This document shows positions 1 through 6,745 of a stretch of 13,090 bases of DNA, one piece after another (position 1 is the first letter of the stretch; each line of letters begins with the position of its first letter). Origin of the DNA: Caulobacteraceae bacterium. GTDB taxonomy: Bacteria > Pseudomonadota > Alphaproteobacteria > Caulobacterales > Caulobacteraceae. The position numbers were made by a program, and so were the translations under genes. The notes under the pieces are model-generated. The model saw only the letters and a list, made by a program, of their open reading frames with translations, had not been told where the DNA came from and did not search any database. The stretch covers positions 1-13,090 of the forward strand of contig JAQGII010000401.1 of the NCBI GenBank assembly GCA_028291305.1, written 5' to 3'.

Positions 1-1
1 C

Positions 2-1474
2 GCCCGCGCTGCTGGCCTCGGCCTGACAGTGAAGACCCGCCAAGGCAGCCTGGAGGGCTTTGAGGAAGACGGCGTCAGCAAGTTCCTCGGCGTGCCCTTC
101 GCCCGGCCGCCGGTGGGCGCGCTGCGCTGGAGCGCTCCCCAGCCGATGCCCGCCTGGGCCGGCGTGCGCCCGGCCAAGACGTTCGGCCCGGCCGCCCTGC
201 AGGCGCAGATCACGCCGGCCTACCGCACCAGCGGCATGTCCGAGGACTGCCTCTATCTGAACGTATGGACCACCAGCCGATCCGAGACCGCGCGCCAGCC
301 GGTGATGGTCTGGATCCACGGCGGGGGCAACATCGGCGGGGCCGCGTCGGAGGCGTTCACCGACGGCTCCAACCTGGCCAAGCTCGGCGTCACCGTGGTG
401 GCCGCCAATTACCGCCTCGGCGCGTTCGGCTTCGCCAACGACCCGGTCCTGGGAGCCAATTTCGGCATCCTCGACCAGATCGCCGCCCTGCGCTGGGTGC
501 AGGAAAACATCGAGGCCTTCGGCGGCGACCCTTCGCGGGTGCTGGTGTTCGGCTATTCGGCGGGCGCGGTGGATATTCGCCTGCTGCTGCAATCTCCCCA
601 GGCCAAGGGCCTGTTCCATCGCTGCGTGATGCAGAGCGGCGGCGGCGACGCCCCGGCGGCCACCCCGTCCTACGACGGCGCCCGCTCGCGCGCCGCCACG
701 CAAAAACTGTTCGAGGCCCTGGGGACGACCGATGTCGAAACCCTGCGCGCCATCCCCGCCGAGCGGGTGGCCGACGCCGCGCGGCCGCTGTCGGGCATCG
801 TCGCCGCCGGCGCGCGCACGCCGTACGATCTGGCGTGGATGCCGGCTCCCGACGGCAAGGTCATCCTGGACGACCGCTATCCGGCCTGGGCAGCGGACAT
901 GCCGGCGATGTTCGCCTCCTGCCAGAACGAGGCGCGCTACTTCGTCGATCCGGCCAGGACCTATACGCCGGAGATCGTCGAGGCCTACGCCAAGAAGCTG
1001 ACCGGGCCCAAGGCCGGCGAGGTGATGGCGATCCTCGACGCGGAGGGGGGCAGCCCCCTGCAGAAGCTGGATCATCTGTTCACGGACATCGTCTGGTGGG
1101 AGGCGCAATACGCCAGTCTGCGGCGGTTTTCCAAGGAGGGGCGGCGGGTCTACTATTACCGCTTCGCCCGCCTGTGCCCCGGCTCGGCCAAGAACGACCG
1201 GCTCGTCTTCCACGGATCGGACGTCTACTACGTGTTCGGCAATCTGATCGACCGCGAATACGACGAGACCGACCGGCGCATCTCCCGCGAGCTGCAGCAT
1301 GTCTATGTCGAATTTGCCAAGACCGGCGTTCCCCGGGGCTCGGGCGGCGCCGTCTGGCCCGCCTTCGTCCCGCCCGACCCCAAGGCGATCGTCGTGGCCG
1401 ACACCGTCTCGTTCGGCCCCTACCCCATGGATCCGATCACCCGGGTTATGTATCCGCTGCGCCATACAGCGTAG
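2..1474 (+). CDS. Type-B carboxylesterase, 5' end outside window
   Basis: Alpha/beta-hydrolase of the carboxylesterase type B family (cholinesterase/para-nitrobenzyl esterase relatives), which cleaves carboxylic esters. The frame is open to the left edge; a GTG at 29 is possible but falls inside the usual first strand (TVKTRQGSLEG), so the true start and any signal peptide probably lie upstream. Counting from that GTG: EDCLYLNVW at about 72-80, oxyanion-hole HGGG at 97-100, nucleophile elbow GYSAGA with Ser177, probable acid Glu301 (NEARYF), and catalytic His395 in HGSDVYYVFGNL. The elbow normally reads GESAG; here Glu is replaced by Tyr. Length (481+ residues) fits the family. It lies upstream of a TonB receptor on the same strand, but a 386-bp gap suggests separate transcription. 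Family assignment is firm; substrate is unknown. Confidence 0.9.
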   Translation, partial: ARAAGLGLTVKTRQGSLEGFEEDGVSKFLGVPFARPPVGALRWSAPQPMPAWAGVRPAKTFGPAALQAQITPAYRTSGMSEDCLYLNVWTTSRSETARQPVMVWIHGGGNIGGAASEAFTDGSNLAKLGVTVVAANYRLGAFGFANDPVLGANFGILDQIAALRWVQENIEAFGGDPSRVLVFGYSAGAVDIRLLLQSPQAKGLFHRCVMQSGGGDAPAATPSYDGARSRAATQKLFEALGTTDVETLRAIPAERVADAARPLSGIVAAGARTPYDLAWMPAPDGKVILDDRYPAWAADMPAMFASCQNEARYFVDPARTYTPEIVEAYAKKLTGPKAGEVMAILDAEGGSPLQKLDHLFTDIVWWEAQYASLRRFSKEGRRVYYYRFARLCPGSAKNDRLVFHGSDVYYVFGNLIDREYDETDRRISRELQHVYVEFAKTGVPRGSGGAVWPAFVPPDPKAIVVADTVSFGPYPMDPITRVMYPLRHTA

Positions 1475-1613
1475 GCTGGCTGAGGGCGGCCAGTCGAAGA
1501 CGTCAGGCTCTGGCTGCTGTCAAATAGGACTTCGAACAACTATTCATGACATCATTGGGCATCGTGAAAAGTGAGACGCGCACCAATCGTAAAAACATGC
1601 CAGACATTTCCAC

Positions 1614-1629
1614 ATTAAAATTATTTAAT
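1614..1629. repeat. AT-only inverted repeat
   Basis: ATTAAA and TTTAAT flank a 4-base ATTA spacer, giving a perfect 6-bp dyad made only of A and T in a GC-rich genome. It lies about 65 bp upstream of the predicted -35 of the receptor promoter. It could be a regulator site, an UP-like element or a bent-DNA/nucleoid-protein site; the sequence alone does not decide. Confidence 0.35.
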
Positions 1630-1654
1630 ATTGCCAAATTCCGGCCTTCACCAA

Positions 1655-1678
1655 GGACACAATTCCGTAACATTGTCC
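1655..1678. promoter_or_regulatory. Operator-like inverted repeat GGACACAAT...ATTGTCC
   Basis: GGACACAAT (1655-1663) and ATTGTCC (1672-1678) are inverted copies with a 2-base insertion in the left arm and an 8-base spacer. The centre lies about 28 bp upstream of the predicted -35 at 1695, a position typical of an activator site. No regulator family is recognisable from the half-sites. Confidence 0.35.
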
Positions 1679-1694
1679 GACACAAAAGCTTCAC

Positions 1695-1724
1695 TTGAAG
1701 AGGCTGGATTTGAGCAACTAGAGC
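1695..1724 (+). promoter_or_regulatory. Candidate housekeeping promoter for TonB receptor
   Basis: TTGAAGAG (1695-1702) and ACTAGAGC (1717-1724) are separated by 14 bases. This resembles the Caulobacter housekeeping sigma consensus TTGACGNS, N10-14, GCTANAWC: the -10 matches 6 of 8 positions and the -35 core is TTGAaG. It would start transcription near 1731 and give a leader of about 130 nt. The match is imperfect and was found by eye. Confidence 0.4.
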
Positions 1725-1860
1725 CCCGGTGAGGTCGCATTTCAGCCCCGCACCACTCGGCCAAGCCCACTGAGGATCCGGCACGCGCCGGTCAAAACCT
1801 CGCGGGTCTGGACGGCCTGGCGCCCGGAGGTCGGCGGCGACCGTGTTCAAGGGGACCGCC

Positions 1861-4593
1861 ATGTCGAACAACCAAAGCCGGGCTTTAAGGGCCAGCATCA
1901 CCCAGCCGCTGTTTGCGTCGGCCGGTCGCGCCCCAATGGCCGCAGGAGCCCATGGGCGCGCGCTCGCTGCGCTGCTGGCGACCACCAGTCTTTTGGTCGT
2001 GGCCGGGGGCGCCCATGCGGCGGAGGCCCAGGCGGGCGGCGCGGTTGACGAGGTCGTCGTGACCGCCGCGCCGCGCGAGGAGGTCAGGGCGCGGGCGGTG
2101 CAGATTCAGGCGCCGAACCTGATCGAGGTGCAGTCGGCCGAGACCATCGCCAAATATCCCGACTTCAATGCCGCCGAGGCCCTGGGCCGCCTGCCGGGCG
2201 TCTCGCTGTCGAGCGACACGGGTGAAGGCCGCTTCGTGCAGATCCGCGGCATCGACGCCAATCTGAACGGCGCCACCTATGGCGGCGTGCCCCTGCTCAA
2301 CACCAACCCCGGCGGCACCTACGCGGGCGGCGGCGGCCGCGCGGTCGAGTTCGATACGATCCCGACCGGCGCCATCGACGGCGTCATCGTGACCCTGACC
2401 GGCCTGCCGGACCATGACGCCGAGGGGCTGGGCGGGTCGGTGGAGCTGTCGCCCCGGACGGCGGCCAACATCAGGAAGCCCTTCCTCGACATCACCCTTG
2501 GCGAGGGCTACGAGCCGCTGCATCATCAGAGCGGCCCGTTCAACGCCGAGATCGCCGCCGGCGCCCGGTTCGGCTTCGGCGACAAGGGTCTGATCGTCCA
2601 GAAGGGGGCGACGTCGGACCTGCCGCCGGGAGCCGGCTTCATTTCCAATCCGACGCCATTTTCCTTCGTGTTCAGCGCCTCGACCAAGCAAGACCGGCGA
2701 GCGGTTGACGACCTGGAGGCGAGCTATGTCGACGACGGCATGGCCCCGAGCAACGCCATTTCGCAATACGACCTGCGGCGCTACGATTACCATCGCGTGC
2801 GCTTTGGTTATGGCGGGGATTTCGAATTCCAGCCGAACGACGACCACACCTACTATATCCGTGCGGACATCGCCGGCTACACGGAGTCGGTCAAGAAGAA
2901 CTTCCTTCTGTACAAGGGCATGAGCTCGGTTGAAGGGCCGCAGGGCCAAATCCCGACCGACCCCAACAACAAGAACGGCTATCTGGTCACAACCACGCCG
3001 ACGATCACGCTCACCGATGAGAGCGAGACCCATCGTAACTCGATCTATGTCATCGGCGGCAAGGACCGGTTCGGCGATCTGGACCTCGATTACCATGCCG
3101 CCTATAGCCGCGCGACCTACGACATGTCGCAGAACATCGGCGCGACCTTCTCGGGGCCGAAGAATACGCCGCTCACCTACGACAACGTGTCGTCGGCGAC
3201 CTACCCGGCCTTCACCCTGCCGGCCGGAACCAACCTGAACAATGCGTCGCTGTACAAGCTGAGCGCCCTTACCAACGGTCAAACCTATGACGTCGATGAG
3301 GAGTACTCCTACGCGGCGAACGCCTCCTTCCCCGCCCGCTTCCTCAACGACAGCGGCCATTTGAAGATCGGCGCGCAGGTCCGCCTGCGGGACAAGGTCT
3401 CGACGCCCTATAAGGAAGCATACAAACCGCAGGCTGTTTCCCTGGACGCCATGTCCGGCCCGGCGCTGTCCTACTACAACGGGCATTATACGAACGGGCC
3501 TCAGATCAACGCGGATGCTGTCCAGAATTTGATCAACAGCGGGGCGGCCGGGGCCATCTCCCCGGTGTTCAATTCCGCCGGCTACTTCACCGCCAAGGAA
3601 GATATCTACGCCGCGTACGCCCAGTACATGACCGAGTTCGGCAAATGGGGTCTCCTGACCGGGGTGCGCGTCGAGGCGACCAACGCGAACTACGGCGGCT
3701 ACGTCCAGACGAACACCGCCAACACCTTCCAAACGCGCACCAACGATTACGTCAACGCGTTCCCGACGGTGCAGCTTCGCTACAGCTTCACTCCGGACAT
3801 GCTCCTGCGCGCCACCTATTCGACGGGCATCGCGCGCCCCGGTTTCAGGCAGAACTCGACCGCCGCCACAGTCGATCTCTCGCAGAGCCCGGTGCTCATC
3901 ACCCGCGGCAATCCGGCCCTGAAGCCTACGCTCGGCAACAACTTCGATCTGTCGCTGGAGGACTACCTGCCCAACGGAGGCATCGTCCAATTCGGTCTCT
4001 TCGATAAGGAATTCACCAACTATATCGCGCCGCGCATCCAGAACGGCGTGATGGATCCGCTGGCGCCGGGCCAACTCGCCAATGTGACCACCTACCTGAA
4101 CATCCCCACGGCCTATGCCCGCGGGATCGAGGCGGCCTATCACCAGCAGTTTACCTTCCTGCCCGGGCCGCTGAACGGGCTGGGCGTCGAGGCGAACGCC
4201 ACCCTGGTCGATTCGCACATGGTCGAATACACCGCCGCCCAGTCCCTGAGCGGGCAGGCGCAGAGCGGCCCGCTCCCCGGGACGTCGGCGACGACCTGGA
4301 ACCTGGCCGGCTTCTACGAAGCCCATGGGCTGGAGACCCGCATCGCCGCCCAGTACGTCGGCCACAGCCTGTTTGGCCTTGGCGGAGACCGCTCGCTGGA
4401 CACCATCCAGGATGACCGCCTGACGCTGGACTTCACCTCCAGCTACAAAGTCAATCCGACTTTGACCGTGTATTTCAACGCGAAGAACCTGACCAACGCG
4501 CCGCTTCGCTACTACGAGGGCAGTTCAAACCGCCCAATCCAGCGCGAATTCTATGACGCGACCTATGAGTTGGGGGTGAAGATTCACCTCTAG
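1861..4593 (+). CDS. TonB-dependent outer-membrane receptor (Xanthomonas/Caulobacter type)
   Basis: A 910-residue outer-membrane beta-barrel receptor that imports an unknown ligand using TonB-ExbBD energy. ATG 1861 is chosen because AAGGGG (1849-1854) lies 6 bases before it; a GTG at 1843 has no such site. The signal peptide is long, with hydrophobic core at about 36-49 and cleavage probably after AHA53. A TonB box (VDEVVVTA) follows at 62-69. The plug (about 85-200) carries YPDFNAAEALGRLPGV, RFVQIRGID and DHDAEGLGGSVELSPRTA, typical of the TIGR01782-like receptor group often tied to carbohydrate or other organic nutrients. The rest is barrel. The usual Lys of the family's KTxTPD-like plug motif is absent (TLTGLPDHD), and the protein ends in Leu (GVKIHL) instead of the aromatic residue usual for BAM-assembled barrels. 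The phosphoesterase gene follows after 107 bp on the same strand. Confidence 0.92.
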   Translation: MSNNQSRALRASITQPLFASAGRAPMAAGAHGRALAALLATTSLLVVAGGAHAAEAQAGGAVDEVVVTAAPREEVRARAVQIQAPNLIEVQSAETIAKYPDFNAAEALGRLPGVSLSSDTGEGRFVQIRGIDANLNGATYGGVPLLNTNPGGTYAGGGGRAVEFDTIPTGAIDGVIVTLTGLPDHDAEGLGGSVELSPRTAANIRKPFLDITLGEGYEPLHHQSGPFNAEIAAGARFGFGDKGLIVQKGATSDLPPGAGFISNPTPFSFVFSASTKQDRRAVDDLEASYVDDGMAPSNAISQYDLRRYDYHRVRFGYGGDFEFQPNDDHTYYIRADIAGYTESVKKNFLLYKGMSSVEGPQGQIPTDPNNKNGYLVTTTPTITLTDESETHRNSIYVIGGKDRFGDLDLDYHAAYSRATYDMSQNIGATFSGPKNTPLTYDNVSSATYPAFTLPAGTNLNNASLYKLSALTNGQTYDVDEEYSYAANASFPARFLNDSGHLKIGAQVRLRDKVSTPYKEAYKPQAVSLDAMSGPALSYYNGHYTNGPQINADAVQNLINSGAAGAISPVFNSAGYFTAKEDIYAAYAQYMTEFGKWGLLTGVRVEATNANYGGYVQTNTANTFQTRTNDYVNAFPTVQLRYSFTPDMLLRATYSTGIARPGFRQNSTAATVDLSQSPVLITRGNPALKPTLGNNFDLSLEDYLPNGGIVQFGLFDKEFTNYIAPRIQNGVMDPLAPGQLANVTTYLNIPTAYARGIEAAYHQQFTFLPGPLNGLGVEANATLVDSHMVEYTAAQSLSGQAQSGPLPGTSATTWNLAGFYEAHGLETRIAAQYVGHSLFGLGGDRSLDTIQDDRLTLDFTSSYKVNPTLTVYFNAKNLTNAPLRYYEGSSNRPIQREFYDATYELGVKIHL

Positions 4594-4700
4594 AAGCGCC
4601 GCCCCAGGCGTCCCGGCAGACTAGCGTGTCGCGCGCCCAGGGTCGTCCGTGGACGAGCTTTCGACAAAAAACCGCCGCAGGTGGGCGGCCTCGGTAAATT

Positions 4701-5798
4701 ATGGATCTGAACATGTTGCGACAATTGCTTTGGACTATCGCCGCCGTCGCCGCCGTGGGCGCCCCCGCGGGGGCGTGGTCCCAGACGGTGACCCAGGCCG
4801 ACCGCGCCGTGCCGAAATACGCGCACGTCATCGTTATCGTCGAAGAGAACAAGAACTACGCCCAGATCATGGATCCGGCGACGGCCCCCCGCATCGCGGG
4901 GCTGGCCGCGAAATATGGCGAGGCGACCCAATTCTTCGGCGAGGTTCATCCGAGCGAGGCCAACTATGTCGCGCTGCTCGGCGGCGACACCTTCGGCATC
5001 CACGACGACGACGGCTTCTATTGCCACGCCGGGATGACGGACCCGGCCTGCCACGGCGCTGCGGCCGAGGGTTATGCCGACCATACGGCGACGACGGAGC
5101 ATCTGGGCCATCAGCTGGAGGCCGTCGGCCGCACCTGGAAGGGCTACTACGAAAACCTGCCCTCGGCGGGCTCGCTGGCCGTCACCGCCGGGGACCCGGC
5201 CTATCCCGACCCCACGGGCAAGAACGCCTACTACGCCTCCAAGCACTCCGGCTTCCTGAACTTCGCCTCGGTCCAGCATGATCCGCGGCGGGCGGAGCAT
5301 ATCGTCGGCTTCGATCAACTCGGCGCCGACCTGGCGTCCAACCGCCTGCCGAGCTTCGCCCTGGTCGTCCCCAACCAGTGCAACGAGATGCACGGCATCC
5401 ATGGCCCGAACCTGCCGCCCGGCTGCGACAGCGCCGACCCGGAGGCCCTGATCCGCCGGGGCGATCGCGTCGTCGGCGATCTGGTTGACAAGATCCAGGC
5501 CACCGCCGCCTGGCGCTCGGGCGACAACTTCGCCATCGTGATCACCTTCGACGAAGGCGCCGGCAAGACCCGGGAGGGGTGCTGCGCGGTGACCCCCGAG
5601 GCGCCCTCGAATTTCGGCGGCGGCCACATCCCGACCATCGTCATCACCAACCACGGCCCGCGCGGCGTCCGCGACGACACCGCCTACAATCACTATTCGC
5701 TGCTGCGGACGGTCGAGGACGCCTTCGGCATCTCGCAATACCTGGGCCACGCGGCGGACACCGATAAGGGCGTCGTTCCGATGGTGAAGTTGTTCTAG
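4701..5798 (+). CDS. Secreted phosphoesterase-family protein (acid phosphatase/phospholipase C superfamily)
   Basis: A 365-residue exported hydrolase of the phosphoesterase family (PF04185-like; relatives include AcpA acid phosphatases and phospholipase C). N-terminal signal peptide: hydrophobic stretch at about 9-26, cleavage near AWSQ. Family motifs in order: VIVIVEENKNY (43-53, metal/active-site Glu49-Asn50), HPSEANYVALLGGDTFG (83-99, with Ser85), VPNQCNEMHG (223-232), ITFDEG (281-286, metal-type Asp284-Glu285), GGGHIPTIVITNHGPRG (307-322) and a C-terminal YNHYSLLRTVEDAFGI. Residue roles are by analogy with AcpA. Six cysteines, including a CC pair at 294-295, may form disulfides in the periplasm. 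It follows the TonB receptor by 107 bp with no terminator seen, so co-transcription is likely. The start is uncertain: AGGTGGG is 15 bases from ATG 4701, and ATG 4713 is an alternative. Substrate unknown. Confidence 0.85.
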   Translation: MDLNMLRQLLWTIAAVAAVGAPAGAWSQTVTQADRAVPKYAHVIVIVEENKNYAQIMDPATAPRIAGLAAKYGEATQFFGEVHPSEANYVALLGGDTFGIHDDDGFYCHAGMTDPACHGAAAEGYADHTATTEHLGHQLEAVGRTWKGYYENLPSAGSLAVTAGDPAYPDPTGKNAYYASKHSGFLNFASVQHDPRRAEHIVGFDQLGADLASNRLPSFALVVPNQCNEMHGIHGPNLPPGCDSADPEALIRRGDRVVGDLVDKIQATAAWRSGDNFAIVITFDEGAGKTREGCCAVTPEAPSNFGGGHIPTIVITNHGPRGVRDDTAYNHYSLLRTVEDAFGISQYLGHAADTDKGVVPMVKLF

Positions 5799-5852
5799 TC
5801 GCTCGGTCGGCCGCGACGCGGTCTCGAGCATTCTGTGACCGGCCGGGCGCGC

Positions 5853-6257
5853 CTAGAGAGCGGCAAGGTAGGAGATCTGCTGGCTGTCGAGCCTGAACCG
5901 GACCTTCTCGCCCGGGGTGATGCTTTTGAGCAGGTCGGTTTTGGCGACCACGAAGGAGTTCGTTCCCGCAGGCCAGTTCAGGGCCTCCACCGCGTCGTAG
6001 GCGATGGTGATGCGGTCCTCGGCGGGGCCGATCGCTTTGACGACCCCGATGATATCGACCTTGTTGGCCTGCGCCGGCTTGGGCGCGGGCGTCGTGGGAC
6101 TTGCGGTGGGGGATGGAGCCGGGCTGGGGGAGCCGCCACCGCCGCGCCGCCCGCCACCGCCACCGCCACCGCCGCCTCCGCCTCCGCGGGATTGAGCATG
6201 CGCCGCCATGCCGACCATGAGCAGGACGACAACCAAAGCGCCCAGACGTTTACCCAT
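5853..6257 (-). CDS. Secreted glycine-rich protein with degenerate CusF-like domain
   Basis: A 134-residue protein of unknown role. ATG 6257 is preferred because AGGTGAG lies just upstream; a GTG at 6266 has no ribosome site. It has a signal peptide (1-21, ending AAHA), then Gly12 (25-36), RR and Gly4 (39-42), a Pro/Ala/Ser/Thr linker (43-66), and a small beta domain (about 67-131). That domain resembles the periplasmic copper chaperone domain CusF: GVVKAIGP, ITIAYDAVEALNWP, F.V....LL.....GEKVRFRL. Aligned to CusF, Trp44 is kept (Trp95), but His36, Met47 and Met49 become Tyr87, Gly98 and Asn100, so Cu(I) binding as in CusF is unlikely. It is convergent with the phosphoesterase and divergent from the sRNA candidate. 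The gene is well supported; function is inference from fold resemblance only. Confidence 0.75.
   Translation of the reverse strand: MGKRLGALVVVLLMVGMAAHAQSRGGGGGGGGGGGGRRGGGGSPSPAPSPTASPTTPAPKPAQANKVDIIGVVKAIGPAEDRITIAYDAVEALNWPAGTNSFVVAKTDLLKSITPGEKVRFRLDSQQISYLAAL
6132..6185 (-). repeat. Poly-glycine-encoding GGN repeat tract
   Basis: Eighteen codons encode Gly12-Arg2-Gly4 as near-tandem GGC/GGT/GGA triplets within the secreted CusF-like protein. The tract is the kind that expands or contracts by slippage in units of three, keeping frame. It separates the signal peptide from the folded domain. Confidence 0.7.
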
Positions 6258-6472
6258 CGCACTCACCTGGAAGCATCGAGGTACTGTTACGCCGCACCAC
6301 GCGGATGAGGTGGCTCAAGGACGCTGGAGTTCCACCGCGGCCGATTTGCGGCCGGGATGTTTCCAATTGCAGCGAAGCGTGTCGGCCGGGAGGACTCCGG
6401 ATCACAGCAGGTCCTGGCCACTCGGGACGGTCGTCTCCGACGCACGACCCGCGTCATCTGCCGCCCATTTCA
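6258..6472. other. Intergenic region between CusF-like gene and sRNA candidate
   Basis: About 215 bp with no supported gene. It should hold the promoter of the leftward CusF-like gene and that of the rightward sRNA candidate. No convincing match to the housekeeping or EcfG consensus was found on either strand. A small hairpin (GGCCG/CGGCC) lies near 6339-6353. Confidence 0.4.
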
Positions 6473-6609
6473 GCAAAAATCGCCCGGAGGCCGGATTTTG
6501 CGGCGAGGGGGGTTGAACCGGGGCGGCGGCAAGCCCAGTTAACCCCCTGCCCATCCTGGGCGTTTCCTCCCTATGACTTGGGCCGCCCTTCGGGGCGGCT
6601 CTTTTTTTT
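6473..6609 (+). ncRNA. Candidate small RNA: serial hairpins, anti-SD linker, terminator
   Basis: No coding gene fits here, yet the + strand folds into a run of hairpins ending in a strong terminator. Hairpin A: 6473-6501 (GCAAAA/TTTTGC around CCGG-AGG-CCGG). Hairpin B: 6508-6547, ten pairs with one bulged G (GGGGGTT-g-AAC against GTTAACCCCC) and an inner GGGC/GCCC. Hairpin C: 6549-6561 (GCCCA-TCC-TGGGC). The following linker, 6562-6580, holds TTTCCTCCCT, complementary to Shine-Dalgarno sequences, as in several known alphaproteobacterial trans-acting sRNAs. A terminator with a TTCG loop and eight Ts closes it. The 5' end is unknown (6473 and about 6505 are both possible) and no promoter was recognised. 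It could instead be an untranslated leader remnant. No Rfam family is claimed. Confidence 0.5.
6582..6609 (+). terminator. Rho-independent terminator with TTCG tetraloop
   Basis: GCCGCCC (6582-6588), loop TTCG, GGGCGGC (6593-6599), then TC and eight Ts (6602-6609). It is a perfect 7-bp GC stem with a stabilising tetraloop. It is oriented for + strand transcripts only, since no T-run follows on the other strand. No + strand protein gene lies within 780 bp upstream, which is the main argument for an RNA gene here. Confidence 0.85.
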
Positions 6610-6691
6610 GGCGGCTATCCGTAAATGATCCGATGCCCCGCGAAGTTTCGCGTGGGCCTTGGCCGTCCGGTCCACAGGGCCACGGCCCATG

Positions 6692-6732
6692 CGGAAAAGT
6701 CCCGGCGGGAGGACCCCGCCAGGACCTTTCCG
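6692..6732 (-). terminator. Hairpin downstream of TonB receptor 2, probable terminator
   Basis: On the - strand, CGGAAAGGTCC and the near-complementary GGACTTTTCCG enclose a second stem, GGCGGGG against the CCCGCC side. The structure begins 14 bases after the receptor stop codon. The T tract lies inside the 3' arm instead of after it, so efficiency as an intrinsic terminator is uncertain. Confidence 0.45.
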
Positions 6733-6745
6733 TCGATGCCGCCGG

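Larger units (their letters stand above)
1475..1860. other. AT-rich intergenic/regulatory gap upstream of TonB receptor
   Basis: This 386-bp gap has no convincing gene. From about 1530 to 1690 it is markedly AT-rich against the GC-rich surroundings. It contains two inverted repeats (1614-1629 and 1655-1678) and a promoter-like pair at 1695-1724, followed by a GC-rich stretch of about 130 bp that would be the receptor leader. No terminator hairpin with a T-run was found after the esterase stop. Confidence 0.6.

Noticed and set aside
1503..1985. 160-codon - strand frame across the gap before TonB receptor 1
   Set aside because: Extends into the receptor gene and across AT-rich regulatory DNA; no motif or ribosome site.
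1885..4365. Long 826-codon open frame on the - strand opposite TonB receptor 1
   Set aside because: Mirror frame caused by high GC3; Arg/Gly/Val-rich, no domain, while the + strand has complete receptor motifs.
4590..5831. 413-codon open frame on the - strand over the phosphoesterase
   Set aside because: No domain or ribosome site; the + strand protein has signal peptide and family motifs.
6305..6628. 107-codon + strand frame over the sRNA candidate
   Set aside because: Runs through the terminator and its T-run; no ribosome site; composition not protein-like.
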